Positions 1-12,985 of a stretch of 64,000 nucleotides of DNA are shown here, in pieces. Numbering within the stretch: position 1 is the first letter of the stretch; each line of letters starts with the position of its first letter. The notes beneath the pieces were generated by a model. That model worked only from the letters and a program-made list of their open reading frames with translations, made no database searches and was not told where the DNA came from. The position numbers and the translations under genes are program-made. Location of the stretch: NCBI GenBank assembly GCA_001939145.1, contig LSRX01000081.1:219690-283689 (forward strand), given 5' to 3'. Origin of the DNA: Symbiodinium microadriaticum (taxonomy: Eukaryota > Sar > Dinophyceae > Suessiales > Symbiodiniaceae).

Positions 1-120
1 ACAACACAACCACAACAACGCCACCACCGCTGCCGCCGCCGCCACCACCACCACCACCACCAACAACAACAACAGCAACAGCAGCAGCAGCTACAACAAC
101 AACACAACAAACGACACACG
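1..120. repeat. Trinucleotide low-complexity tract
   Basis: The tract is built from CAA, CCA, CCG and CAG triplets. It begins at the window edge, so its full length is unknown. No gene is claimed here. Confidence 0.85.
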
Positions 121-3100
121 ACACAGGACCCACGACCCACGAACTTTATACCATACACTTGATCTGAAGTGTGCCATCCAACATCATCCGACATCATGCT
201 GAGGATCAGCCACGTGATGATATCGAGCAGCTGGAAGAGGGCCTTATGCCAGCACGGGTCCCAGAATCCGAATCCCAGGAAGGCAGAGGCCGCTTCAGAA
301 CTTCAAGCTGACTTGTATGTCGCTTAAAGTCTTTTGTCTCTTGTGTGTCTATGCGTGCCGGAGCGAGGAAGGTTTCAGATGAATCCATCTGATGTCCAAA
401 CATTTTGACAAGAGGCCAGAAACCTCTCGTCGATCTCGACGACCGCTAGCTCGGAGGCGGGGTTGTGCTGCGAAAAGGGCCACGCAGCAAATCTTACGTC
501 GCGACAACCGCCGGCATTCTGTGCTACACATCCAGGTCCAGGCCATGGAAGATTCTTTGTTGGCATCGTCGCATTGGGGAGGCCGCCCTGCTCAGATTCA
601 TTACAGTTGTTGACGGGTGTGCTTTCAGAGTCCGGTGATTGTGTCATTGTCGTGGTGGGAGGCTTCTGACCATGAGATGGCCGAGATGGCCGTAACAACG
701 ATCCCGGTAACAAAGACAAAGAAAATTGAAATTATATATATGCAAAGATCTCTCTATGTTCAAGATATCTCCATGCACCAGGCCCCGAGGTCCTACCTGC
801 GGTGGGCACAGCCTCTACAATCGATTGCTTCCCCAATGCTGGCTGTTTTTGACCGGGCCCCGCTTGTTTCGGGGTGGTGAGAGAAGGTAAACTCGAGCGG
901 TGATTTTGGCATCGGTGGGAGGCCGGGTGCTGCATCAGGTACTACATTAGATCGCCCATCATTGCTTCCTGCTAATCACCGAGAGCTTTCTGTGCCAAGG
1001 AGCCCAACACTTATGAGATGACGATGAGCGCGGTCATGGTATTAATGCTGCCGCTGCTGCTGCTGCTGCTGCTGCTGCGGCTGCTGGTGCTGCTGCTGAT
1101 GCTGATGATAATGGCAATGACCATGAAGATGTTTCTGATGATGATGATGATGATAATGATCATCATCATCATCATCATCAACATCATGATTTAGCGATGA
1201 TGACTCGTGATTTTGATGATGAAATGATGTAAGCCCTGCGCAAACCTCAACCCGTGACTCGTGACCCGACCCGGCTCTCCAAACAAGACTCAAATCCAGA
1301 CCGATTTCGGGGGTAAGTCGACCCCAGAAGACAGTAGAAATCAAGCCCAGTTGAAAGGTGAAGCCGACCCAAAGCCACAGACAGATCACCCCCGTCTGCG
1401 AGCTTAACTCTTCCTTCTTGCGAGGCCAGCTACTACAAGGCCATCTGGGAGATCGTCAAACCCAAAGTGGTTCGTCGTCTCGGCAACACTCAGAAGTCTC
1501 CGAGTCTTAGTTTCTCTATGGACACCAGGGCTAGCCTTCGATGAGGCCTTGACCAGGACGCGATCCTCAATGCCGTTGATCGCGACACCGGCAACAAGCT
1601 AGATGGTTCGGAGCTCTGTCGGCCGCCCTGCATGTTGAGGGAGTGCGAGCCAACGATGAGACGAGAACCCATCCTGCCAGGAAGCACCCGGGCCACAACG
1701 TGATTGTTGTCGCTGACTCTGACGGCAATCCGGCAGACGACTTGTTGCCAGCATCTCAATCACGATCCAATCACTTTAATTAAGCAGGGGCCTAGTCCAC
1801 TCGTGCTGCCAACGCAGGTCAGGATTTTACGATTCCGGCAGTGAGGATCCCTGGAGGATGGCCAAATCTGGAGAACGGCCAGAGGATCACCGTGTCGGCC
1901 ATGCCAATCAAGACGCTAAGAGCGCGCCCAGCTTCGGGAAAGCTCTTTTCCTGCAGATTGCGAGAAGGTGCTGGAGGCCGCTTCAACTCCAAAGGGAATG
2001 CCTCAGCAGAATTCGCTGTCGAAGGATCTGGCAGTTTCGACGTGGATGAATTGTTTGTTTCATGTTACCCGCCTGTGCATGGTGGAGACGAGGACAGATT
2101 CAGCTCCTTCGCGGTGATGGGCTCCACACCGAGAAACTTCTTGACTACTTGGCAAAAAACGAAGGCAGCTCAAAAGCAAGTGACACATGTATGCGAAGTC
2201 GGAGAGCATGCCGGAGACCCCAGCTACTGTAGTTGATCCGCGGGTGTTAATTTTGACAGAGCCGTTGTTACGGACTTCACGGGCCTGAACCGCGATGTCG
2301 TCCTCTCCGCCTTTCCGACGGGCGAGAGTATGCTGCATCCGAAGCGCAGGAAACTCTCACCAACTCCGCCCCCCACTTCAGCCGCTCAGTAAAGCTGTCG
2401 GACCCGACTGCGCCGCCGCCTCCGCATGCTAGACCCGCAGGTCCTGAGCCGCTAAACCACGCAAGCCCCCTACGCCTAGACCATGTAGGCATTAAATGCC
2501 TTAAATCATGTGAATTTGTAGACCGCCAAACCTTATAAAACTTCGGAACCATGGAACGCCCAAAAGCATGTACAGACCACCAAGACATGCAATCCTGTAT
2601 AATGCTACGAGGATGTGGGCCTCCCGCCCCCTGCCCCTACGAAGATTCAAGCCTCGGCTCCACAAAGCCCGAAGACTAAGTGCGCGGATGCGCCCGTTTA
2701 GGGTTTAGGGGTAGGAAAAGCAACGGGGAACTCGTTGGGGCCATGAAGCGGCGGTCGGTGTCGTCCGTCCTTGCCTCGGCGGCCAAGGTTGCTCGGGCGG
2801 AGGCCTTGCAACACCCATTCATAGGGTTTAGGGGTTTAGGGTTGGCTTTGCTCGCAAGAGTCTCAGCAGCGGTTTCATGATGAATCCCTTGGTTCCCAAT
2901 ACTGAACATCACCATTTAACGACAATGTCGGCTGTGGGTGACAACGGTGGCCTGGCTTTCAGTGGAACTGGCGTGGTGCACTTGGGCTGAACCCCGGTAC
3001 CTTGTTTTGATGTTGAGGGCAGTTGATATGGTTTCGGATGATTGGAGCACTAGTATTAGCAGGCATTTATCCCCAGGTGCACCAGCAGACAGGCAAATAC

Positions 3101-3923
3101 ACTGTTGGGTTCAGCTTGATAGAAGCCCCATTACAGCGTATGGGGCCAGCATGCACTTTCACATTCTTTGTCACGTGTGGGTAATGCTGGGCTGTCAAGA
3201 GACGCCATTCGTGATTCCGCTCTTAGTTCGGCAGCTCGGAGGCTCGGCTTTTCGGCACGCCGCAGCCCTCCCGAGGCTTTCTCGATCTCAGGACCGTTTG
3301 ACAATCGGTGAGCCCGAGTATTCCTTCCGCTACCAGCACCGGCTGTCAAAACCACAAGCGCCAGATCACAGCATGGTGTTATTCCGCTGTTGCCCTCATC
3401 CCCGAGGAGCGACGAACTCTCGGAGCCGTGCCACGAGAGGCCGCCACACGGCTCTGCCGAAGAGCCGTCCTCTTGCGTTGCCAACACTGAATCAGAGTCG
3501 GGCACTTAGGGGCTTAGGGCGGAAAGGCCAGTGTGCATTTTTGTTCCATGTCAGTCCTCGACTTGAGCTTCCCATGTGTCAATCAGCATTCGTCCCGAAT
3601 TTCTGGTGGCACATTCGCCATCATTTGTGTGTTCCTGTAAGGTCATGACGATGTGCTCGTTGCAAGAAGGGGTCGTTGGTCCAGAAGCTGGCATGCCATG
3701 TACGCCACAGCGTGTTTGCCCCTTATGATGAGTCGATCATGATTTGCTTGGCGGCCAGCCGTGTAAGAACAAACCAGTGAGGTCATTATGTTGTGGCACC
3801 CGCACCTTACGCAGTTTTTTCAATTTTCGCTTGGAGACAGGCTCCCCGAGTAACACGGCGCACTCACACGGAAGTGCAAAATGACAGAACTGTGTCCTCT
3901 GACTGAGGTCCGAGGCGGAGAGC
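121..3923. other. No supported gene; scattered telomere-type motifs
   Basis: I see no recognisable protein family in this stretch. Several frames stay open on both strands at once (for example 375-719 and 2938-3648), which is typical of GC-rich non-coding DNA. A short open frame at about 1426-1512 on + looks protein-like but stands alone. Telomere-type TTTAGGG units occur at about 2697-2708 and 2820-2843. Confidence 0.5.
1048..1193. repeat. CTG/GAT trinucleotide microsatellites
   Basis: Runs of GCT triplets (about 1048-1095) pass into imperfect GAT/CAT triplets (to about 1193). Read on the minus strand they give an artificial Gln/His/Asp-rich ORF, which I do not count as a gene. Confidence 0.85.
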
Positions 3924-4307
3924 ATGGCAGCAGGTCCTCCTGACCTCAAAGAGGTTGAACGCCCGCAGCTCGCCCGCGAATACCTATGTGAACGTCCCAC
4001 GTTGCAACTTAATCGAAACGAAGTAATGCAGGCATGTTCAGCCGCCAACGGTCTGGCAGTGCCCTCGCTTGGAGAAGCTGCTGCCAAAGACTTTGCAAGA
4101 AGACCGCGGCATGATGCAGGCACAGGATTCGGCACAGCTTGCAGTTTAGCAGCATACTGCCTCAAACGCCGGCTTTTGAGTGCGCCGCGCTCGCATGTTG
4201 CCGCCTTTGTCACAGGCTTGGGACAAGGGCCGCAGACTGGCGAAGAGCGTCTCTCTGCTGGGGCCCTGGCCTGGCGAGGCGACGGTGAAATCCAAGAGTT
4301 GCGATGA
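3924..4307 (+). CDS. Unidentified 127-residue ORF
   Basis: This ATG-initiated frame encodes 127 residues of ordinary globular composition, with a charged N-terminal third and no membrane segment or signal peptide. I recognise no domain. Other frames are partly open here too, so its reality rests only on composition. It could be one exon of a longer gene or a chance frame. Confidence 0.25.
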   Translation: MAAGPPDLKEVERPQLAREYLCERPTLQLNRNEVMQACSAANGLAVPSLGEAAAKDFARRPRHDAGTGFGTACSLAAYCLKRRLLSAPRSHVAAFVTGLGQGPQTGEERLSAGALAWRGDGEIQELR

Positions 4308-5324
4308 GCCGCGCTGTGTGGACTTGGCGCGATGCTGCCGCTGGGCAGAGAGAGGTCTAGAAACGTCAGTCTCCATCTGCCAAGAAGCCAGAGTGTCCTG
4401 CAAGGTTGCAGCTGCCCCAGCACCAATGCCTTCTGTGCACATCTGCTTGCTGCGACACTGGCCGCGGAAGAGTCCGGTGACGTGGAGGTCAGTGGATCAC
4501 CACGACGGAAGCAGAGTCTTCAAGTGTTCTCTAAGCAGTGGCCAGGGAGCTTCGATCCCAGACCACTCGCACGGACTAATTAGTCCCGGAGTCATTGGAG
4601 ACCGCCTCTTTCATGTCAGGCCTGTGGGCGAATGGCTTTGCTCAGCCACATGCACCACCTTGCGCGGGGAAGGAAGCGTCGAATTGAGGTGCGATGGGCG
4701 AGATGTCATGACAGGTTGACAGAGCAGACTTGCCATGGGAATGAGATTTACCTTTTTTCCTGTGCAGACATGGCAGGAGCGGCTGAAGCTTAATTTGGTG
4801 TGTGATGCGGAATTGGCGGATGGCAATGAGTTAGGGCCAAACTAAGGGGCTAGCTTAGGGCTCCACGCAACTGCTTGTTACTGACGGCAAGAAGCATCGC
4901 ATTGATTAGAGTGACACCATGGAAGTGATCCTCAGGTTCTTGAAGAGAACAGTACAGCCCACAGTGGTAGTTCCGATGCTGCACTACTACAAACAGCAAC
5001 TCGGTAGTGAGTGCGAAGCCGCAGTTTTGAGTACATTCCTGTGCCAGATGGCTGCAGAAGTATCGGCCGGAGCAGTCGCAGCCTTGCTCCCCATGGCCAG
5101 CGAGGCCACCGTCGGAAATAATGTTGCTTCCTGTGGCTACAACTCGCCATCCCCAAGTCTGTCTCAATGACAATCATAAGGCACGAGCAACATAACAGAA
5201 GCCATGAGTGGCTTCGAAGCATCTCAGTAGGCCGCCCTGTGTCGCTGGGCGCTGCTGTCCCTGCTAGCACTGCGCCGACCCTAGCCAAAGGACTCGCGGT
5301 CCAGGGCCTCGCCTCTCTTAAAAG

Positions 5325-5547
5325 CTACGCTCCATGTCCAGTATCAGGGTTACGGAGAAGGACGGCTTCGTTGAGTCGTTCACTTGCGGCCTTTTTCTCA
5401 ATCTTTGCTCGCTTTTCAGGTTCATCCTCAGAGGAGGAATAAACCGATTCGAGATCGAACTTCTCCGTCTCGTTTGTGGGTTCTTCGTCGTCTTTTTCGT
5501 CGACCCAAGACTTCTGGCTAATTAGCCTTCGGTTTTGTTCTAGGCCT
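5325..5547 (-). CDS. Candidate acidic C-terminal exon (minus strand)
   Basis: On the minus strand a frame runs from an AG acceptor near 5547 to a TAG at 5325-5327. It encodes about 70 residues rich in Asp, Glu, Ser and Lys, then a basic helix-like stretch with alternating Lys, Ala and Glu. The plus-strand frames over the same bases are strongly hydrophobic and less protein-like. It has no initiator, so it would be the 3-prime exon of a minus-strand gene whose other exons I cannot place. It is the only credible minus-strand coding candidate I found. No family is recognised. Confidence 0.3.
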
Positions 5548-6249
5548 GCAGGCTGTCAGGATGAAGGCCAGGTGCACCCCGAGCGAGCAGGTGCCGGATG
5601 AAGACTTGATGAAGGCCATTTTACTTCGTGGTGGCTACTAGTAGCATTACGAGTTCTTCGTAGGTGAAGACTAGACTAGTAGTATTGGGGCCTGATACTT
5701 GGTTCCGGAGGTGCAAAACTTGTCGCAACCAAGGCCCGTGCTTGGAAGAGGATCGATTCTAATGCACATGCCGGCAGCAAGGCACCTTGAGAGTTGAACC
5801 GGCCATTTTCAGCGGGAAGTTTACTCCCCCAAGGTGAGAAGGATTTGATGCTGTCCATCTGGCTTTGTAGGTGGTTTGGCGGTGCATCGCAAGCGTGGGC
5901 GAAAAGGTTCAATATTTTAACCGGACACAAAAGGCTCACACTGCACGCGCTTGTGAGGACGTTTCCACGCAAGGTCACATGCAAACGATGAGAATACATG
6001 CTGACATAGTGAGGTAGTGGTTTCAGCAGGATGTTGTGCAAGACGAGTACGTTCTTGTCGCGGGCTTCCACCTGCACAAAGACGACTTTCCTGGAACCAG
6101 CTTCCCAAAAACCCAGCATTCCAGGGCAAACTCAAGATTTTCCCAGGTGAAGCTTCGCTTGCGGGGACTGTTTGCACCGGGGTCTTGCTCAAGTGGAGAG
6201 AGAAAATTCGCTGCTTCCAGCTCAAGACGGCTTGCTTGCAGATCTCGCG

Positions 6250-6823
6250 AAAAGTTCTGCTTTGCCCGAGGAAAAGACTTCTTGGAGATTCTCGTTCAAG
6301 TGGGCATGTCTTCAGGAAGGAGGCCAATAAATATTATTGCCAAAGCATCCGAGGTGCCAGCGACAGCCACCCACGGCCTCAGTGATGTCAAGTCCCGGAT
6401 CCGTGCTATGTTTCCAGCTGGCTGAGAAGGATGGGTGGGCACAGTTGCATTTGCAAGAGCCCATGCATGCGACAACAACCCTCGTGCACGGAGCTTCGCT
6501 CTTCTGCCACGGGTCAGCATAGGACGGCGCCGAATGGCACTGCCAAAGCCAGGGTGGAAGCTAATGTAGGTTTCCGAACACGAGCACGCAGCTTGTGTAA
6601 TTTGACAGGAAGCCACCTTTCTTTGAGGCAGCAACAGTTGTTTCACTAAGATGATATAAGAAGCCTGCATCCTGACTGCAACCCGATTCCGACGATGCTT
6701 TCCCTAGCCAGGCCGCAGAGTTCCAAACAGCGTCGCAGGCCGCGGTCTTCATCGACTCCCTGGTCCAGGACCGAAACAAGAAGTTTCTGTGGCATTTTAA
6801 GTTCGTGACGGCAGAAAGATAGT
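6250..6823 (+). CDS. Two candidate exons of an unidentified gene
   Basis: Two plus-strand stretches look coding. The first (about 6250-6424) encodes about 57 residues and ends at TGA. The second starts after an AG acceptor at about 6713 and ends at TAG 6821-6823, giving about 36 residues with a Phe/Trp/Lys-rich C-terminus. They may be terminal exons of separate genes or parts of one gene. No domain is recognised. Confidence 0.25.
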
Positions 6824-6910
6824 GAGTTTCAGGGTTGACATCCGTTCGTCCATAGTCCATGCGCGCTGATCGAGGAGCTCGGAAAGTCCACCCCCTGCGC
6901 CTCACTGACC

Positions 6911-7066
6911 ATGGCTGCTGCTTCGGCGGCCGCAGAGCGTTTACTGCTCGATGTTGCGCAAGAAAAGCGCGAGATGCTGTGCAAAGGGGCTTTTGTTGAG
7001 ATCGCCAGAGTGTTCTTGTTCCTGCCGCAGTCGAAGTGTGCCTACCAGGCTCGAGAAACTACTTAG
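6911..7066 (+). CDS. Small ORF, 51 residues
   Basis: An ATG-initiated 51-codon frame begins with an Ala-rich stretch, continues with a charged helix-like segment and ends in a hydrophobic patch. It lies 106 bases before the leucine-rich-repeat gene. It could be a short independent protein, an upstream ORF, or a first exon. No family is recognised. Confidence 0.3.
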   Translation: MAAASAAAERLLLDVAQEKREMLCKGAFVEIARVFLFLPQSKCAYQARETT

Positions 7067-7171
7067 GCGCCGAGGCATCGAACGCGAACGACTTTAGTCT
7101 CACTGAAGTGAACCCCGCAATAAGCTGAGAAAGTACGGTTGAGCAAGGTGTTGGGCGGCCTGTTTTGGGCG

Positions 7172-10100
7172 ATGGCGTTGCGGACACTGTGCTGGTTGAG
7201 CCTGTCTGTAGTGCTGAACGGAGAAACCACCACCACTTCCACGACGACCACGACCTCGACCACGACGACCACTGCCACCATGACCACGACCACGACCTCG
7301 ACCACGACCGAGAGCACCACAAGCAGCAGCTCAACGATACCACCTGCAACAACGAGCAGCACAAGTTCGACACTGACTGCAACATCCCGCACTTACACAA
7401 GTCAGACAACCACAACTCGCAGCATCACGACTTCCACAAGCACGACAACGCGGCCCGACACTTGCGACGTAAAGCTTCTGTCGGTGGTGCAGTCCTTGGG
7501 CGTCGCACTTGAGGAAGCATTGAAACTATCATGCGAGCCCTGTCACCAACTTGCCATTGAGTGCGACTCGGAAGGCCGGGTGGTGGCCTTGAACCTCGGA
7601 GACAAAGGCCTGAACGGGCACCTGCCAGCAGAGCTCAGCGACTTGGGCCAGCTTCGCCAACTGAAGCTCGGCTTCAACCGTCTCACCGGGCCGATCCCAA
7701 AGGAGCTAGGCCTTTGTTCAAACCTGGAGCTGCTTCAGCTCACGGGAAACCAGCTTTCGGGGCCGCTTCCAAGAGAGCTGGGGAAGCTCAGGAAACTTAA
7801 GACTCTCCTTGCCAACAGCAACAATCTCTCTGGCCATTTGCCAGAGGAGCTGGGGGACTTATCCGCCTTGCAGCGTCTGCACCTCTCCGACAACAGGCTC
7901 TCGGGACCCCTGCCTGCCGAGCTTGGAAAACTCTCGGAGCTGCTTGCTCTCCGTCTTGCCTTCAATCAACTGGAGGGCGTTCTCCCCGGAAGCCTTGGGA
8001 TGTTGAACTCCCTTAGAGCCCTGTTGCTGCAGAGCAACAAGCTTGCCGGGCAGCTGCCGGTGGAAATTGGCAGCCTTGTGAAGCTCCGGCGTCTTGAGCT
8101 CTTTGGCAATCAGCTGGTGACGCCCCTGCCCCCTCAGCTAGGGCAGCTCCGCTCTTTGCAGATCCTGCGCCTCTCCCGAAACCAGTTCGCAGGGGCTCTG
8201 CCCAAGGAGCTCGGACATCTCTTGGACCTGAAGCAGCTGGATCTCTCCGAGAACAGCTTCACTGGAAACATCCCATCGGAGATCGGAAGACTGCAGAACC
8301 TCGAGCAGCTCAATCTTCGGAACAACCTCCTCGAGGGCCCTTTGATGCCTTTAGACTTTCAGGCCAGCGCAGAGACAGTCGGAATGTCAGTAAGATTCCA
8401 AGCGCAACTTCAGCCCCCCTCTCCCTCCAGCTCCTTGTAAGAAGCCTTCCTGGATATGACATGCGAAAAAAGATAGCTAGCAAAGGACTTGGGGCGGGCG
8501 ATACGATAAGGCTGACCGCAAGTCGCATCATTCCTAATGACCGACAAGGGCAACTAAGCCACTATAGGCTACTAGTACGACACAAGCATGCCCAGACCGC
8601 AACGCTACACAACGCGGGGAAAGCCGGCATGCGAAGGACATGCAAGAACATCCCAGCAAGAGCAGCATCAAGACCAAGACGACTAAGGCAGAGCAGCACC
8701 AACGCAAACTCGTCATACGTCTCACGACTTGTTCTAGCCTTTTTTTCATGGTCTTTTTAGCATCGTAGCCGTCCCTCGAGAAGGAACGAGCATATTTGCA
8801 GGTTCAGGCGAAAAGTCAAGGTGAAACCCCTGCGCCGTTAAAGCCCTGAAAAAGCTGCCTTTTCTTCCGGCGCAGGCCCTTCAGAAGCTGGATCTCTCCA
8901 GGAATCGCTTTACGGGAGCTTTGAAACTGAGCCCTGGGCTCCCAAAGATCCGGAAGCTCTCTTTGCGGGGGAACCGCCTCTCAGGGACCATTCCGGTCCT
9001 TGCACCTCTGCTGCGAAAGCTGGACCTGGGAGAGAATCGCTTTTCGGGGAAGTTTCCGGAAGTGGCGGGTCTCACAAAGCTTCTGGAGCTCAAGGTCGAT
9101 GGAAACCAACTTTCCGGAGAGCTTTCAGAAGACATCTGCCGGCCACGGAGCCTGCTACAGTTCTCCTGCGGCCGCAACTTGCTGCAGGGACGACTTCCGG
9201 AGTGTTTGTGGAAGATGCCCAGGCTTCAGCAGTTGTCGCTTCACAACAATGGCTTTGTGGGTGTACTTCCGGAAATCATCTTGGCACGGAGCCTGGTTAT
9301 CCTGACGCTGCATAACAATGCTATCTCGGGGCCCTTGCCGAAGCGTTTCTTCTCCGAGTTGCCGAACCTCGCCATCTTGACTCTGCATGGGAACAGCCTG
9401 ACGGGATCCATCGCAGATGGGATGAGTCTCAAGGAACCCTGTTTAGACAATCCTCGCTTCGAGCTTCGGGGTCTTGACTGTCACGACTGGGGGGACGAGA
9501 CCTCGGCTGGTTGCAAGGCTTTGGCATCTCGCGGAGCTAGCAGCTTGACCCAACAAGAGCTTTTCTTGCTGATCGAGAACTGCCCCAGGTCCTGCCAGGA
9601 GTGTGAGAATCCGAGCTTGCAACTGCAGCACCCCATGCTGACGCTGCACCGAAACGCGCTCTCTTGCAGTCTTCCAGAGAAGGTGACGAGTGCGGCCGCA
9701 AGTGTCTTTGCACTTGTCGTCATGGGGAACATGGTCGGAGATGGCCATGATTTACCATCCTGGGTCCACATTGAAGAGCGGCAGGAGTTCCTCTACTTTT
9801 CTGACCGGGCCCACACCAGTAATCTCTTCATCGGCTTCGGTATGGCCTTCCTTCTATTGGGCCTGGTCTTCGCTCGAGGTCGTATCTGGAAGGCGCTCTT
9901 CCAAGCAGCCCGCTATGCTCATGAAAGCTCACAGGTCTCCGCTGTGTCCGAGGCACAGAGATTGACAGAGAGATGCAGAAACCTTCAGACATTAGGCTCG
10001 CTCCCTTCCCCATCACCCGAGATTCACGGCATGATTTGGGGTGTCATTGGGTTGGCGCACCTTTGATCCCCTATAGAGCTTTGGCATGCCCTGTACCAGT

Positions 10101-12039
10101 CCTGCTTCGGCGTCCTTCGCTTCACGACCTTGTCGGCCATCCTATGCTTCGCGATGTTTCCCCTCTATGTTTGGGGTGCGACTTACTACAGCTGTGGGCA
10201 GCCGCTATCTCGTACCACTGCCGCCTACCTGAAAGGGTGCCTTGGCCGGAGATCTTTTCGATGCAACGGCACGCTTGCACATGCCCTGCCCAGACTTCTA
10301 GTCACCCTTTCGTTTGAGCTTCTAGGGGATTCGCAGCTCTCCAAGCACTCTTTCGCAAGAAGTTCTTGCTTCTCATGTCCACTTTGCAATAATGCTTTAC
10401 GTCACACTGGCCTGGCTGGAATCAGCTCAGCGTGGGCGTTCCTCTTGTCGGTCCTTTTTTGGTGGCGTCAAGGCCCTGGGAGACTCTGCTGGTCTGCATC
10501 TCCTGGAGTTTGCTGACCCTCTTCTTTGCAGCCGCCGTGGCTGCCCTGCCCTCCAAGCGCGCGGCAGGCCTCCCCGAATTTTCCAACTGGAGGACAGCAG
10601 GAAGAGGAATGAAGCGCGGAGCCCCGTCAGGATTGAAAACTCCTCTGGAATCTGGACCCCGCGGCTGCAAGCTCATCATGTTCTGGATGCTGTGGCTGGC
10701 CGGGGTTCTGCTTCACCTGACTTCTGTCTGCTCATAGGCTGTGCTGTTCTGGAGGTGGTGGTGCTTGGCCTGTCCGTGCCCTCAATCCTCTTTTCTGTCT
10801 CTCAGGCCTCCGAAAGCTGCATTCACACTCAAGCGCTGTGTAGCTCCAACATGTCACTGCGAGTTCACGTCAGAGGCCCTCCCTGCCGGCAACACTTCGG
10901 GGCTGAGCCACCAGACGCTGCAGATTGCCCACCGGGCGGCTCCCGCCCTGATTGTGGCTGTTGACATGCTTTTGGCAGGTGCTCGGCCGGCAATGCTCGC
11001 AACTTGTGAGCTGTGCCTCTCGATAGATATATGATTGGAACCCGACTGTGAGTCAAGGTGCCTTGACAAGATGCTTCTCGGCGCTCACGGGTCTCCGACG
11101 CGATCGCTTGCTTATGAGTTTGAGACTTTGCTCCGCCTGGCTCCTGTCTCTGCTAACGACTCTAGTTCTGCACGAGAACTGCTTGGCTGGTTGGAAATTT
11201 TTCTGGAGTGTTTGTGATGCACAGAGCCCACGCCACGAGATATTCACCTTTGGTATCTGGGACGAAGAAATGATGAACACCGATGCTGACATGTGTCAAC
11301 TGGAGCCTTCCTGGTGGAAGAATGGTCGTTGCAGCAGGGCCATGATTGAAGGTCTTGCCCCTCTGCTGATGAAGAAGCTTCTTCTCAGAACCTGCCTTCA
11401 GCCGGTCCTGCTGCTCATCGCATGGCAGCTGTCGAAGTTGGACTCGGGCGAGCGTTCGGATGGAAGCCGTCAGTTGAGGCTACTTAAGATCGGTCCCACG
11501 ACCAGCGGTTGCCTTTCGCCGGTGCAGCAGCATGCCCTGCTGACCACCTATATGGAGACAACCATATTTTGGGGGCCACTAAATCCTTTGGTCAGCTTTT
11601 GCGTTGCCACTGCAGCCGCGGTCAACACGCACCCCTTCTGCACTGCACCCTCTTCTCGACTTGTTGTCACAGTCCGTTTGAACTCTCTTTTGCTTTTTTT
11701 TGCACTTGTGGACCAAGGCTTCTCTTCAACAAAGCCGTGACGGATTTCGGAGTGCGCATGCCCACGGATCATGCAAGCAGCGTCTCCACGGTGTCTCGCG
11801 ACTACTTGGTGTGCTCGATAATAGGCGCGGCAGTCTTTCAGATGTGGCATGCGTTTGGAACGGGTATGAAGGGGCAAGTGCTGCTGGTGTTGGCAACCGT
11901 GGCCGTCCTTGTCTTTACTTTGGTGCCTTTTGCACCCGTGCACTGCGGTGCATTTATTCAGTGCGTGCGATGGATCATCTGGAGACCGGGCAATACAAAC
12001 GAAGAGGCCGGGAGCCGGGATCGAAGATTAAGTCGATGA
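7172..12039 (+). CDS. Secreted LRR protein with ShK-like module and multi-pass C-terminus
   Basis: The first ATG of the frame is at 7172. Exon 1 (7172-8362) encodes a signal peptide of about 18 residues, a Thr/Ser-rich mucin-like stalk (about residues 19-95), a Cys-containing cap and about nine 24-residue plant-type leucine-rich repeats. A GC-AG intron (8363-8875) restores the repeat register exactly. Exon 2 (from 8876) adds about seven repeats, then a module with six cysteines spaced like ShKT domains (about 9437-9605), then a transmembrane helix near 9820-9890. Further exons between about 10075 and 12039 encode several more hydrophobic helices separated by short Cys-containing loops; I cannot fix all their borders. 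LRR ectodomains on such stalks usually bind ligands or other cells, so a surface receptor or adhesion role is an inference. The ShK fold is a structural module in many extracellular proteins and does not by itself imply a toxin. The stop at 12037-12039 is the last in a convincing frame. Confidence 0.75.
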
Positions 12040-12985
12040 CGACCGTTCGCCTTGGCGTTGTAGTGAAATGCCCTTCGAGAGGTACAAGTAGGTCACGTGA
12101 TATAGAGATGATGCAACATAGTTCAGGTGCATTTGAGAAGGGAATGCCATGTGTTTGGACTCCTTGCATGGGAGGTCATTGAGCTGACCTGCCCGGACTC
12201 ACCATCGGACAGATCGAACATACGGTCTGCCTCGGTCGATGCGAGCGAGACTTGACATCCGGAAGGAGAAGTCCCCAAGTTCGAGCTACCCGCGAGCGCG
12301 CCCTGCCACGCTGTGGGCGGCGAGCTGTTCCGCCGCAGTTCTGCGAGGTGAGCCGAGGACATGGAGACATGCCAGGGTCTTGGAAAGACCTGTTCCGCTC
12401 TCTGCCTACGCTGTGGTGTCTTGGGCTCGGCCCGCGCATCCGAATGTCAGCTGCCCGAATCACAGAGAAGAGCCTGCGATGGAAGTCCATGTGACTTTGT
12501 GGCAAGAGGCACAAGGTCGTTGGAGATATCGGTCTCGTGCAACAGCTGCATGTACCTCGAGCAACAAGCAAAAACAGAGTCGGAGTAGGGCAGCAGTCAT
12601 GCGGGGGCGACTATTTCGGCATGCAGCTTTCATGCTTTCTGCGTGAGTGGATGCTCGTTCAATCACTGCTGAAAGAAGCTGTTGCAGAAAGAGACGCCTT
12701 GGTCCTTAGCATACACCTGCCGCGCCCGTTTCCCAAAAGAAGAGAGACCGGTGGCAACGGCGAACATGCAGATCTGTGGCTCAAGATGGGAGAATCAAGG
12801 AGCAGTGCCGAGGCCAGAGCCCGAACGACAGGAAGGGAGACAGGCTGCAGACGAAATGCCGAGGATGGGGCAGGGCGTTCACAACAAGGCCGTCCTTCGT
12901 TGCGTCATCGCAGGCTCCCAACATCTCCCAAGCCTAGGTGGCCCGTCGGCGTTTGTTCCCTTGTCAGGTGCAAGTCTTCTGCTTG
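12040..12985 (+). other. Open but unassigned stretch
   Basis: Frames are open on both strands and no family pattern is visible. A plus-strand frame from about 12537 leads into the FH2-like segment downstream, but it has no ATG there and its first 150 residues are low-quality and Arg-rich, probably intron read-through. Confidence 0.4.

Noticed and set aside
1042..1389. Minus-strand ORF rich in His, Gln and Asp
   Set aside because: It is encoded by CTG and GAT microsatellites and has no protein-like remainder.
2938..3648. Plus-strand 236-codon open frame
   Set aside because: The opposite strand is open across much of the same region, it has no initiator ATG at its start and no recognisable domain; likely a GC-rich chance frame.
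9437..9605. Reading the ShK-like module as a toxin
   Set aside because: The six-Cys fold occurs in many non-toxic extracellular proteins and here is embedded in a large LRR membrane protein.
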